Part shown: positions 1-7,879 of the stretch, piece by piece
Numbering within the stretch: position 1 is the stretch's first letter
How the letters are laid out: every line of letters begins with the position of its first letter
NCBI RefSeq assembly: GCF_014650495.1
Contig: NZ_BMVB01000004.1
Location: 62,001 to 126,000 of the forward strand
Direction of reading: 5' to 3'
Source of the DNA: Streptomyces cinnamoneus
Lineage (GTDB): Bacteria; Actinomycetota; Actinomycetes; Streptomycetales; Streptomycetaceae
Length of the DNA stretch: 64,000 bases
Made by a program: the position numbers and the translations under genes
The notes under the pieces: generated by a model
Told to the model about the DNA's origin: nothing
Database searches by the model: none
What the model saw: only the letters and a program-made list of their open reading frames with translations

Positions 1-608
1 GTGGCCAGCGCGTTGCCCACGGCGAGCGAGACACCGAACCCGGCCGCGCGCACCGTACCGCGCACCCGGCGACTGGAGTAGCCGTAGGGATAGGCGAACG
101 ACACGGGTGGGTGACCCAGTTCGGCCGTCAGAAGGTCACGGCAGTGCCGCACCTCGAACGACAGTCGCTCGTCGGTCAGCTGATCGAGCTGCGGGTGCGT
201 GTGGCTGTGCCCGCCGATCTCCATTCCCGCCGCGGCCAGCTCCCGGAGCTGGTCCCAGCTGAGCATGAGGTCGAGCGCGCCCCCGGTCTCGTGCGCGCCG
301 CGCAGCCAGCCCGTGGACGCGAACAGCGTCGCCGCGAAGCCGTGCCCGGCCAGGGCCGGCAGGGCGTAGCGGTGCACGCCCTCGTAGCCGTCGTCGAACG
401 TGATCAGCACCGGCTTGGGGGGCAGCCGCCCGCCCCCGCGCCAGGCGGCGGCCAGCCGGCCGGCCGTCACCGGGGTGTGGCCGAAGTCGGCCAGCAGCCG
501 CATCTGTTCGGCGAACGCCTCCGGCGAGACCGACAGCCCGTACGCCGCCCGGGCGGGCGAGTGCGCCACCGCGTGGTACATCAGGATCGGCACCGGGCCC
601 GCGCTCAT
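1..608 (-). CDS. Polysaccharide deacetylase (NodB domain), partial
   Basis: The gene starts at 608 (ATG) and runs off the left edge, leaving about 202 codons. The translation carries the NodB hallmarks: TFDDGY (metal-binding Asp pair), HSHTHPQ (metal-binding histidines) and FAYPYG. Family members are metal-dependent carbohydrate esterases (CE4) that remove N- or O-acetyl groups from cell-surface polysaccharide or peptidoglycan. No signal peptide is visible at the N-terminus (MSAGPVPILMYHAV), so a cytoplasmic or lipid-linked substrate is possible. Its ATG overlaps the stop of the upstream glycosyltransferase (ATGA), indicating translational coupling. The substrate is unknown; the context suggests assembly of an extracellular glycan. 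The C-terminus lies outside the window. Confidence 0.9.
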   Translation of the reverse strand, partial: MSAGPVPILMYHAVAHSPARAAYGLSVSPEAFAEQMRLLADFGHTPVTAGRLAAAWRGGGRLPPKPVLITFDDGYEGVHRYALPALAGHGFAATLFASTGWLRGAHETGGALDLMLSWDQLRELAAAGMEIGGHSHTHPQLDQLTDERLSFEVRHCRDLLTAELGHPPVSFAYPYGYSSRRVRGTVRAAGFGVSLAVGNALA

Positions 609-1660
609 GCCCCGGCCCCCTGGGGCAGCGGCGGCGCGTCGGCCGGCTCGGGCACCGGCACCGCGAAGCGGCCGCCGCCCCGGCGCGCCCGCAGGCTGCC
701 CAGGGCGTAGCCCCCGGCCGCCGCGGCCACGCCCGCCACGATCGCCCCCGCCCGCCCCGCGCCCCCGGCCCGGCCCAGCAGCGCGTCGCGCACCCCGCGC
801 GCGACACCGGCCGGCAGGACGCGCGTGGTGTAGCGGCGCTCGCTCTCCAGCCCCTCCCGGGCCCCCACGCTGCGCGCCACCAGGGCCTTGGAGAGCCCCT
901 CGGCGTACGCCCGGGTGCGGAAGTAGCGGAACCGCTCGCGGCCCGCCGGCACCCGGTGGTGGATGACCGAACGGTCGTCGATCAGCAGGACGGCGTCCGG
1001 CACGGCCCGGGTCAGCCGGATGCACAGCTCCGTCTCCTCGCCCCCCAGGGGCAGCCGGTGGCCGTCGCGCCCGATGCCGCTCGCGAAGCCCCCCACGGCC
1101 TCCAGGGCGGATCTGCGGAACGAGGCGTTCCCGCCGAGGACGTTGCGCACCGCCACCTTCCCCGGCGGCAGTCCCCGGTACGTACAGCCCACGATCCAGT
1201 CGAATTCCTCCGGGAACCACGCCGGCCGGCGCCGCGAGGCCCACACGGGCTGGGTGCGCCCGCCCACCGCCATCACCCGCGGGTCGGCGTACCCCTCGGC
1301 GAAGTGCAGCAGCCAGTCCCGCTCGGCCACCGCGTCGTCGTCGAGGAACGCGACCACGTCCCCCGAGGAGGCCGTGATGCCGGTGTTGCGGCCGGCCGAC
1401 AGGCCCCGCGGCCCGGCGTTGGCCAGCACCCTGACCCGGTGCGGGTCCGCGCCGGCGCCGTCGTCGCCGTAGGTCTTGGCGAGCCGGCGCAGCAGGACGG
1501 GGTTGTGGTCGACGACGAGCAGCGTCTCCAGGGCGGGGTACGACTGGTCGCGCACCGAGGCCACCGCGGCGAGGATGTCGCCCCAGCGGTCCTCGGTGTA
1601 GACACAGACGACCACCGAGACGCTCGGTGTTCCGGTCCGTCCGGTCGGTGCAGCGCTCAA
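605..1660 (-). CDS. Family 2 glycosyltransferase
   Basis: A 351-aa GT2 (GT-A fold) enzyme. The nucleotide-sugar-binding start VSVVVCVYTEDRW is at about residues 14-26, the metal-binding DDD at 107-109, the acceptor-side GGEETELC at about 206-213, and a possible membrane segment at about 303-322. GT2 enzymes move a sugar from a nucleotide donor to a lipid or glycan acceptor at the inner face of the membrane. I chose the TTG start because GGGGAAG lies 5 nt upstream, and because TTGA overlaps the stop of the preceding glycosyltransferase. It is the middle gene of a tightly coupled three-gene run that ends with the deacetylase. Donor and acceptor cannot be told from sequence. Confidence 0.88.
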   Translation of the reverse strand: MSAAPTGRTGTPSVSVVVCVYTEDRWGDILAAVASVRDQSYPALETLLVVDHNPVLLRRLAKTYGDDGAGADPHRVRVLANAGPRGLSAGRNTGITASSGDVVAFLDDDAVAERDWLLHFAEGYADPRVMAVGGRTQPVWASRRRPAWFPEEFDWIVGCTYRGLPPGKVAVRNVLGGNASFRRSALEAVGGFASGIGRDGHRLPLGGEETELCIRLTRAVPDAVLLIDDRSVIHHRVPAGRERFRYFRTRAYAEGLSKALVARSVGAREGLESERRYTTRVLPAGVARGVRDALLGRAGGAGRAGAIVAGVAAAAGGYALGSLRARRGGGRFAVPVPEPADAPPLPQGAGA

Positions 1661-2481
1661 GAGACTTCCCCGCGGCTCGCGGTGGGCGCGACGGCGAGGG
1701 GATGCCGCCGGCGGCGGGAGCTGCGGCGGGTGCCGCGCTCATGGAGGATCACCTTCAGCACACGCAGTCCGTCGCGCACGGCCCGCAGATTGCTCGCGCC
1801 GTGGATGCGGACGAACTCATGGCTGGGAATCTCCTGGACCCGCAGCCCGGCCTTCACCACTCTGATGTTCATCAGGGTCTCGACCTCGAAGCCGGCGCAG
1901 TCCAGGGCTATCTCGTCCAGGCAGTACTTCCAGAACGCGTTGTACCCGTAGCACAGGTCGGTGTAGCGGGCGCCGAACTTGTGATTGACCATGGAGGTCA
2001 GGACGCGGTTCCCCAGCTTGCGGATGAACGTCATGTCGTCCGTGCCGCCACCGTTGGCGAAGCGGGAGCCCTTGGCGAAGTCCGCACCGCCCACCAGCGC
2101 GGACACATAGCTGACGATCTCGCCGCCGTCGGCGGAGCCGTCCGCGTCGACCATCACGATGATGTCGCCCGTGCAGGCGGCGAAGCCGGTGATCAGGGCG
2201 TCGCCCTTGCCCTTGCCGAGCTGCTCGACGACCTTGACGTCGGGCCGCAGGTCGCGGGCGACGCGCACGGTGTCGTCGGTGGAACTGCCGTCGACCAGGA
2301 CCACTTCGTGGATCCAGTCCGGCAGGGTCTTGAAGACGTACGGGAGGTTCTCCGCCTCGTTCATGGCGGGAATGACGACGCTGACCGGTGGCGCTATCGC
2401 GAAGTGCGAGGTCACCGGCCGGTAGCGGCCTGATGTCTCCGGATCCTCTTCTCCGGCCGCCGGCCGCAGGAAGGCACTCAT
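1657..2481 (-). CDS. Family 2 glycosyltransferase (dolichol-phosphate-mannose-synthase-like)
   Basis: 274 aa from the ATG at 2481. The open frame continues 103 codons upstream, but that extension has no family signature, so I rejected it. The N-terminal core reads VSVVIPAMNEAENLP, then LVDGSSTDDT, then the DAD metal site at about 112-114. This resembles soluble DPM1/GtrB-type GT2 enzymes that charge polyprenyl phosphate with a sugar. No C-terminal membrane pair follows; the tail is short and Arg-rich. It is the first gene of the GT2-GT2-deacetylase unit and overlaps the next gene by 4 nt. Likely role: making a lipid-linked sugar donor for a surface glycan. The specific sugar is unknown. Confidence 0.88.
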   Translation of the reverse strand: MSAFLRPAAGEEDPETSGRYRPVTSHFAIAPPVSVVIPAMNEAENLPYVFKTLPDWIHEVVLVDGSSTDDTVRVARDLRPDVKVVEQLGKGKGDALITGFAACTGDIIVMVDADGSADGGEIVSYVSALVGGADFAKGSRFANGGGTDDMTFIRKLGNRVLTSMVNHKFGARYTDLCYGYNAFWKYCLDEIALDCAGFEVETLMNIRVVKAGLRVQEIPSHEFVRIHGASNLRAVRDGLRVLKVILHERGTRRSSRRRRHPLAVAPTASRGEVS

Positions 2482-2891
2482 GAGTCTTCGTTCCCTCTCG
2501 TCCGGTGGACCGCCTGCCCCAGCGGTCCGATCGTCTGTCCGGTTCGAAAAGGGGGTACTCGCCTTGCCCGGTGGCGAAGGACGCCCGTACGGACAGGGTG
2601 AGTTGGCAAGTAACGCCGGTCGCGCGGCACGCGACTCGGCACTGCTGACTGGCCGAGCGCGGCACCCCCTGCCGCGCCCCGCGCCGGACACCATCGCGAC
2701 GCTTGTGAAGCCCTCCCCGGAGCCGCTCAGACATGATGGGCCGATGCGGGTAGATGTACGACGGTATTGAAGCTTGAGACCGTATGGCAAGAGGTGGGTC
2801 GGAGACTCCTCCTTTGGTGTTTTTTGCGCCTATGCAACCATCCGCACCGGCTCACCTCTTGACGTCGGCCGCGGTCATGGGCGGGTCCCCG
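2482..2891 (-). promoter_or_regulatory. 410-bp intergenic region with candidate promoter for the GT2 operon
   Basis: This gap between the acyltransferase stop and the glycosyltransferase start has no convincing gene. It is AT-richer than its surroundings around 2740-2850. On the minus strand TTGCCA (2790-2785) and TACCGT (2766-2761) are separated by 18 nt and look like -35/-10 elements of a housekeeping-type promoter. The implied leader would be roughly 275 nt, so a closer promoter is also possible. A T-rich run near 2820 may help end transcription from upstream. Confidence 0.4.
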
Positions 2892-3986
2892 TCAGCCGCC
2901 CGCGCGCAGCCGCCCCACCCGTTTCAGCAGCCGGTCGGCCGGTTCGAACAGCTCCGGCCGCGCCAGCACCGTGTTGCGCAGCGCCCGCAGCGGCGCCCGC
3001 CGCGCCCGGTACCCCAGCGCCACCGGGTGCTGCCGGGTCACCCAGCCCTCCGCGACGCTGAGCTCCCGGGTCTTGAGGGAGTCCTTGTACGCCTTCACTC
3101 CCCGCCCCAGGTCCAGGTAGGCCATCCCGTCGGCGGCCGCCCCCGCGGCCATCCGCAGGTGCAGCACCAGGCCGGGGGAGTACTTCGCGAACTCCGGGTC
3201 GTACGCGGGGAACCAGCACGCCAGCACCGTGCCGGAACGGAGCCCGAAGTGCGCCGCCACCGGCCGGCCGGCGGCGTAGAGCACCGACAGCAGTCCGGAG
3301 AAGGACTCCGTGCGCGTGTGGAACAGCTGCTCGACGAGATGGGATATCCAGGGGCGTGCGAAGCGGTCCGCGCGCCCTGTTCTTCGGTACTGCGCCGATT
3401 TCCAGCCGGTCAGGACGCGCAACGCGTCCGGATCGCGCTCGTCGTGCACGTACCGCACCTCGCCGACGTCCCGGCCGAGCCGGCGCTCCTTGGCGAGCGT
3501 GGTGCGGGTGAACTTGGGCGACTGCTTGCGCAGCGCCGCGAGGTAGTGGTCGTAGCCCTGGTCGACGTCGATGACGGGCGAGGCGTACGAGCCGGAGGCC
3601 GCCACCTCGAAGGGCTTCTGCCCCTCCACCAGGTGGTCGAACTCCCACAGGGACAGCCCGCAGGCGTGCAGCAGCTCGCGGGCGTCCCACTGGAAGCCGG
3701 GCCGGTGCACCAGGCCCTGCGCGTCCGAGACCCCCAGCCCGATCGCCCGCCCCACGCCCAGGGCGGAACGCTGGAACGGGAAGAAGGCCACCGGCTCGCC
3801 GTCCTCGCGCACGACCGCGATCCGCGCCCCGCGCCGGCAGCGGCCGACGGCGAGGGCGAACTCCGGGGCGAGGAAAGGATTCGCGAGCTGCGGCGAGCCG
3901 TCCTCCACCGCCCTGGCCTGCAGGGCCGACCACACCGCCCGGTCGGCCGCGGTGAGCTCGCCGGGTCGGTACACGCTGATGTCCAC
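2892..3986 (-). CDS. GNAT-superfamily acyltransferase, CelD/BcsL-like
   Basis: 364 aa starting at GTG 3986, one base after the stop of the upstream membrane protein gene. The protein resembles the BioF2-like GNAT family often annotated 'cellulose biosynthesis protein CelD'. The central block (about 150-300) includes FTRTTLAKERRLGRDVG, LLSVLYAAGRPVAAHFGLR and YDPEFAKYSPGLVLHLRM, typical of the acetyl-CoA/aminoacyl-type fold. Such enzymes acylate sugars or peptidoglycan precursors and cluster with polysaccharide genes, as here. No signal peptide or membrane segment is seen, so it likely acts in the cytoplasm. Substrate and donor are inferred only from the neighbours. Confidence 0.82.
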   Translation of the reverse strand: MDISVYRPGELTAADRAVWSALQARAVEDGSPQLANPFLAPEFALAVGRCRRGARIAVVREDGEPVAFFPFQRSALGVGRAIGLGVSDAQGLVHRPGFQWDARELLHACGLSLWEFDHLVEGQKPFEVAASGSYASPVIDVDQGYDHYLAALRKQSPKFTRTTLAKERRLGRDVGEVRYVHDERDPDALRVLTGWKSAQYRRTGRADRFARPWISHLVEQLFHTRTESFSGLLSVLYAAGRPVAAHFGLRSGTVLACWFPAYDPEFAKYSPGLVLHLRMAAGAAADGMAYLDLGRGVKAYKDSLKTRELSVAEGWVTRQHPVALGYRARRAPLRALRNTVLARPELFEPADRLLKRVGRLRAGG

Positions 3987-3987
3987 C

Positions 3988-4455
3988 TCAGGAAGCCCGA
4001 CTTCTCGCGGCGCGGCTCCGATGGCGCCGCGCGTGTGCCATCAGGAACGAAAGGAGCAGCAGCACGGCGCTGACGGCCGCGACGGCGGCGACACCGCCCC
4101 GCACCGTCCAGGCGTGCAGGGCGAGCATGATCTGGGCGACGAGCAGGTCCACCGCGACGGCCCCGCCGGTGGCCACCACCGCCCGGCTGAGCGGATCGAG
4201 GCCGCGCAGGCCGGCCGCCAGGGCGCACGCGGGCGCCACGATCAGGAAGAACAGCGTGAACGGCGCGCGCAGTGGTGAGGTGACGTCGGCGAGAGCCAGC
4301 GCGCCGCCCACCCCCGCGATGGCCGCCGCAGCACCCGCCGCCAGCGGGAGCGAGTCCCCTGCGGTCGTGCCGCGTCCGGCGCGGCCGTCATCCTCGCTCC
4401 CCTCGCCCGGTTCTTTCGCGTCATCGAGCCCGGTGAGATCTGTAAAGCTCTGCAT
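3988..4455 (-). CDS. Small integral membrane protein, unknown function
   Basis: 155 aa from ATG 4455, preceded by a G-rich Shine-Dalgarno run (GGGGGGC). The frame stays open to 4632 but without a better start. After an acidic soluble stretch (about 45 residues) there are four predicted membrane helices, for example LAAGAAAAIAGVGGALAL and FTLFFLIVAPACALAAGL. I do not recognise a family. It is transcribed with the CelD-like acyltransferase (1-nt gap) and is divergent from the secreted lipase. A membrane partner of glycan modification or export is conceivable, but nothing in the sequence shows it. Confidence 0.7.
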   Translation of the reverse strand: MQSFTDLTGLDDAKEPGEGSEDDGRAGRGTTAGDSLPLAAGAAAAIAGVGGALALADVTSPLRAPFTLFFLIVAPACALAAGLRGLDPLSRAVVATGGAVAVDLLVAQIMLALHAWTVRGGVAAVAAVSAVLLLLSFLMAHARRHRSRAARSRAS

Positions 4456-4627
4456 TGGCGACTTTGCCCCCCGAAGCGCCGGATGCCGGGCTTCAATGTC
4501 GCGCAGTCGGCGGGGCCCGTCAAGATGTGAAGGCCATGCGAACAGGCCCCCCTCGGCGACTCCCGCACAACCGGAGTCAGTCCGTCGGATGAACGGTCGG
4601 TGACGCCTCCCGACTGTCGGACATATG

Positions 4628-4682
4628 GTCAACTGCTCGTCAACTGGCCGCCCTGACAGGGTGGTTGTCAGCTTGTTGTCAG
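4628..4682. promoter_or_regulatory. Two pairs of 11-bp-period direct repeats upstream of the lipase
   Basis: In the 305-bp divergent gap (4456-4760), GTCAACTG occurs at 4628-4635 and 4639-4646, and GTTGTCAG at 4664-4671 and 4675-4682. Both pairs repeat with exactly an 11-bp period. One-helical-turn direct repeats are typical sites for OmpR/PhoB-type response regulators. The units do not match the Streptomyces PHO-box core GTTCACC as I remember it. No -10/-35 can be assigned with confidence, and nothing else stands out in the gap. Confidence 0.45.
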
Positions 4683-4760
4683 TTTTGGCATGGACACTTC
4701 CGGTGACACAGGGTCGCTGCTACCACGGAGGTAGTTGAAAACCCTGCTAAAGGAGGTTCC

Positions 4761-5564
4761 ATGAAACTGTCCCGTTGCGCGGGTGCTTTCTCCGCGCTGG
4801 TCCTCACGGCCGCCCTCGCCCTCACCGGAGCCGGTACCGCCCACGCGGACGACGGCGGCGCAACTCCCGCCTACGTCGCCCTCGGTGACTCCTACACCGC
4901 CGGCGTCGGGGCCGGCAGCTACGACTCCTCCAGCGGCAGCTGCAAACGCAGCACCAAGGCGTTCCCCGCCCTCTGGGCCGCCGAGCACGCCCCCGCGAGC
5001 TTCGCCTTCACCGCCTGTTCGGGCGCCCGGACGGGTGATGTCCTCAGCGGCCAGCTCGGCCCCCTCAACGCCTCCACCGGGCTCGTCAGCATCAGCATCG
5101 GCGGCAACGACGCCGGATTCGCCGACACCATGTCGACCTGCGTGCTCAACTCCGACAGCACGTGCCTGGACCGCATCGCCAGAGCCCGCGCCTTCATCCA
5201 GGACGAACTGCCCGCCAAGCTCGACGGCGTCTACTCCGCCATCAGCTCCAGAGCCCCCCACGCCCAGGTCGTCGTCATGGGCTACCCGCGCTTCTACCGG
5301 ACCGGCGGCGTCTGTGTCGGTCTGAGCGACACCAAGAGGAAGGCCATCAACGCCGCCGCCGACCACATCAACTCCGTCATCGCCAAGCGCGCCGCCGACC
5401 ACGGCTTCGACTTCGGCGACGTCAACACCACCTTCGGCGGCCACGAGATCTGTTCCGGCAGCTCCTGGCTCAACAGCGTGACGTTCCCCGTCGACGAGTC
5501 CTACCACCCGACCGCCACCGGCCAGTCGCGCGGCTACCTGCCCGTCTTCTCGTCAGTGGCCTGA
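4761..5564 (+). CDS. Secreted SGNH/GDSL-family lipase/esterase
   Basis: 267 aa with a Sec signal peptide ending near AHA-DD (residues 28-31) and a strong AAAGGAGG ribosome site. Catalytic blocks of the SGNH fold are present: GDSY (Ser44), GGND (about 115-117) and DESYH with His249. The mature chain has six cysteines in positions expected for three disulfides, as in the Streptomyces extracellular lipases related to S. rimosus lipase and, from memory, SCO1725. It should hydrolyse acyl esters outside the cell. The gene overlaps the convergent kinase gene by 12 bp. Upstream 11-bp-period direct repeats suggest response-regulator control. Confidence 0.93.
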   Translation: MKLSRCAGAFSALVLTAALALTGAGTAHADDGGATPAYVALGDSYTAGVGAGSYDSSSGSCKRSTKAFPALWAAEHAPASFAFTACSGARTGDVLSGQLGPLNASTGLVSISIGGNDAGFADTMSTCVLNSDSTCLDRIARARAFIQDELPAKLDGVYSAISSRAPHAQVVVMGYPRFYRTGGVCVGLSDTKRKAINAAADHINSVIAKRAADHGFDFGDVNTTFGGHEICSGSSWLNSVTFPVDESYHPTATGQSRGYLPVFSSVA

Positions 5565-7232
5565 GCCGTACGCCCCACCGGAGTAACCGCCCGGGCCCGT
5601 CGCCGACGCCCCCGACGGGCCCGGCGTCAAACGCCCGGGCGAGGACGGGGCCGGGGACGGCCGGGGCGAGGACGGCGTGCCCGCCGGGGGCGCCGTGCAG
5701 GACACCGTGAACGGAATGCGACGGGACGTCAGCTGCCGCGGGCTCCTGACCTCCAGCGCCATCCAGTCCTGGTCCGGGTCGCTCGGGCGGTGGCTCACCT
5801 CGGTGTGCTTGAGCACCACGCTCCGCTCGCCCTCCCCGATCCGGACGGTCTTCCAGCCGCCGTCCGTCACGCTCCCGCTGCCCGTCACCCAGCGGTAGCC
5901 GACGTCCACCGGGGTCCGGTCGACGGCGACGGCCGCCTGGAAGACGGGCGCGGAGCCCACCGGGGCCGGGCAGGGCCCGGAATAGCGGTCGCGCAGCGCG
6001 GCGATCGTCACGGTCACCACGGCCCGGCCGGACCCCGCCGAGGAGGAGGGGGCCGACGTCCCGGCGCCGTCCTGCGGGGCCGCGTCCTTGCCGCCGCCCG
6101 TCGAGGCGCCGCCCGCCGACGAGCCGCCGCCCGAGCCGCCCCCGCCGGTCAGCGCCCACACCAGCCCGGCCGCGGCGAGCCCCGTGACCAGCGCGCCGAC
6201 CGCGAGCGCCCACCTGCCCCGCCGCCCGGGCCCCGGCGTGCCGGGGACGGGCGCGCCCGGCCCGGGCTCCGGTGCGCGCCCCTGCGGCGCGCCCGCCGGA
6301 CCGCCCGCACCCCGGCCGTCCCGTGCCGGCTGCCCGGACCCGGGTGCGGGATGCGCCGCGACCGTCGGGGCGTGGCCGCCGCCCGGCGGTGCCACGGGCC
6401 GGCCGCCCCCGGCGGCCACCGTCCGCAGGAACTGCTCGGCCTCGTCCACCCCGATCCGCTGCGCGGGATCCTTGCGCAGCAGCCCGTCGAGCACGGGCGC
6501 CAGCGCGCCCGCCCGCCGCGGCGGCGGCAGCTCCGCGTCGACCACGGCCCGCAGCGTGCTCAGCGGCGTGTCCTGACGGAACGGCGAGGCACCCTCCACC
6601 GCGGCGTAGAGCATCACGCCGAGCGACCACAGGTCCGACTCGGGCCCCGGCGGGTGCCCGAGGGCGCGCTCGGGCGCCAGGTACTCGGGCGAGCCCACCA
6701 GCTGGCCGGTCGCCGTCAGCGCCGACGTGCCCTCGATCATCGCGATGCCGAAGTCGGAGAGGACGACACGCCCGTCGTTGGCGATGAGGACGTTTCCCGG
6801 TTTCACGTCGCGGTGCAGCACGCCCACGGCGTGCGCCCCCCGGAGCGCGGCCAGCACTTCCGCGCCGATGTGCGCCGCCCGCGCCGGCTCCAGGGGGCCC
6901 TCCGCTTCCAGCAGGTCGGCCAGCGACATGCCGCGCACCAGTTCCATGACGATCCACGGCCGGCCCTCGTCACCGGCCACGTCGTGCACGGTGACGACGT
7001 TGCGGTGGGAGATGCGCGCCGCCGCGCGCCCCTCGCGCTCCAGCCGGGCGTAGAGATGGCGCACGTCACGATCCGGCAGGCCGGCGGGGGCGCGCACCTC
7101 TTTGACCGCCACTTCCCGGCCCAGGACCTCGTCCCGCGCCCGCCATACCACGCCCATGCCGCCGCGCCCCAGCTCGCCCAGCAGCCGGTAGCGGCCCGCC
7201 AGCACTCGTCCGGCGCCGGAAGCCGTGTCCAT
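5553..7232 (-). CDS. Receptor-type Ser/Thr protein kinase (Hanks type)
   Basis: 559 aa from ATG 7232, which follows GGGGGAGGG; the open frame extends 33 codons further with no better start. The kinase domain spans about 10-275: glycine loop GELGRGGMGVVW, VAVKEV lysine, catalytic HRDVKPGN and DFG as LSDFGIAM, all intact. A Pro/Ala/Gly-rich linker follows, then one membrane helix near residues 345-365 and an extracellular domain of about 190 residues. That domain has no PASTA repeats; it looks beta-rich, with two cysteines (SGPCPAP and FTVSCTAP) that could pair. It should phosphorylate cytoplasmic targets on sensing an outside cue. Ligand and substrates are unknown. Confidence 0.92.
   Translation of the reverse strand: MDTASGAGRVLAGRYRLLGELGRGGMGVVWRARDEVLGREVAVKEVRAPAGLPDRDVRHLYARLEREGRAAARISHRNVVTVHDVAGDEGRPWIVMELVRGMSLADLLEAEGPLEPARAAHIGAEVLAALRGAHAVGVLHRDVKPGNVLIANDGRVVLSDFGIAMIEGTSALTATGQLVGSPEYLAPERALGHPPGPESDLWSLGVMLYAAVEGASPFRQDTPLSTLRAVVDAELPPPRRAGALAPVLDGLLRKDPAQRIGVDEAEQFLRTVAAGGGRPVAPPGGGHAPTVAAHPAPGSGQPARDGRGAGGPAGAPQGRAPEPGPGAPVPGTPGPGRRGRWALAVGALVTGLAAAGLVWALTGGGGSGGGSSAGGASTGGGKDAAPQDGAGTSAPSSSAGSGRAVVTVTIAALRDRYSGPCPAPVGSAPVFQAAVAVDRTPVDVGYRWVTGSGSVTDGGWKTVRIGEGERSVVLKHTEVSHRPSDPDQDWMALEVRSPRQLTSRRIPFTVSCTAPPAGTPSSPRPSPAPSSPGRLTPGPSGASATGPGGYSGGAYGSGH
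5591..5624. terminator. Hairpin after the lipase, inside the kinase reading frame
   Basis: A perfect 12-bp inverted repeat (CCGGGCCCGTCG and its complement) with a 10-nt loop starts 27 nt after the lipase stop. It lies wholly inside the last codons of the convergent kinase gene. It probably ends lipase transcription while also being translated as the Pro/Gly/Ser-rich kinase tail. There is no T tract, as is common in Streptomyces. Confidence 0.6.
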
Positions 7233-7468
7233 GCCGTGTCCCTCCCCCGAGAGCAATTCGGGGTGAATGTACCGCAACGTAGCGTGATTGCCCCTACCCT
7301 CGTGCCGTATTGTCCTGGTCAACTCGCGCACAGTGACGTCAGGTTCACGCCAGGCACGTCAACCCCCTTGACGGGGTGGTGAATCGGCCCCGCCGATGCG
7401 CGGGTGACGCGATGGGGCGATAGGGTTACCCTGCCTGGGCCGGGTGCCTCGTACGGGTGGGGAGTGTC

Positions 7469-7759
7469 ATGGATCAGATAACAATGCGCAGCAGGCCGCG
7501 TGTGCCTGCCATTACTTACGGGAGCGGTGCGTCGAGCGCGCGCCTCGACCGTCACCTCGCGGTGCTCGGCGGGCCCGCCCTGCCGCAGCGCGAGGTCGAG
7601 GGTGCGACCGTGCTGATGCGTGAGCTGACCTCGCGCGAGCACGCCCGGGCCGGCAAGGGCGCGAGCCGGAGCCGGACCGCCCGGGTCTCCCTGTTCGCCC
7701 CGCTGCGGCGGCTGCGCCGTTCGCTCTTCGGCAGCCACAGCGGCGGCAACCACGCCTGA
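7469..7759 (+). CDS. Small conserved Streptomyces protein, unknown function
   Basis: 96 aa from ATG 7469, which follows GGTGGGGAG at good spacing; an in-frame GTG at 7457 is less likely. The protein begins MDQITMRSRPRVPAITYG, has a soluble mixed centre, and ends in a strongly basic stretch (SRSRTARVSLFAPLRRLRRSLFG). I believe close homologues occur across Streptomyces, but I know no function. It is divergent from the kinase. A TAGGGT box at 7421-7426 sits inside a short palindrome (AGGGTTACCCT, 7422-7432) and could be its -10 region or a binding site. There are no cysteines or membrane helices. Confidence 0.7.
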   Translation: MDQITMRSRPRVPAITYGSGASSARLDRHLAVLGGPALPQREVEGATVLMRELTSREHARAGKGASRSRTARVSLFAPLRRLRRSLFGSHSGGNHA

Positions 7760-7879
7760 CCCGGCCCCGGCCCGCACGGCCTGCCCTTTTCCCCGGGGCC
7801 GGCCATCCGGCACACCCACGGCACCCCCGGCCGGGGCGTACACCCCGCTCCTTCGTTCCGTGTCCGCCCCGAGCCTTGC

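Noticed and set aside
4628..4682. PHO box for PhoP before the lipase
   Set aside because: The 11-bp period fits, but the unit sequence lacks the GTTCACC core I recall; left as an unknown response-regulator site.
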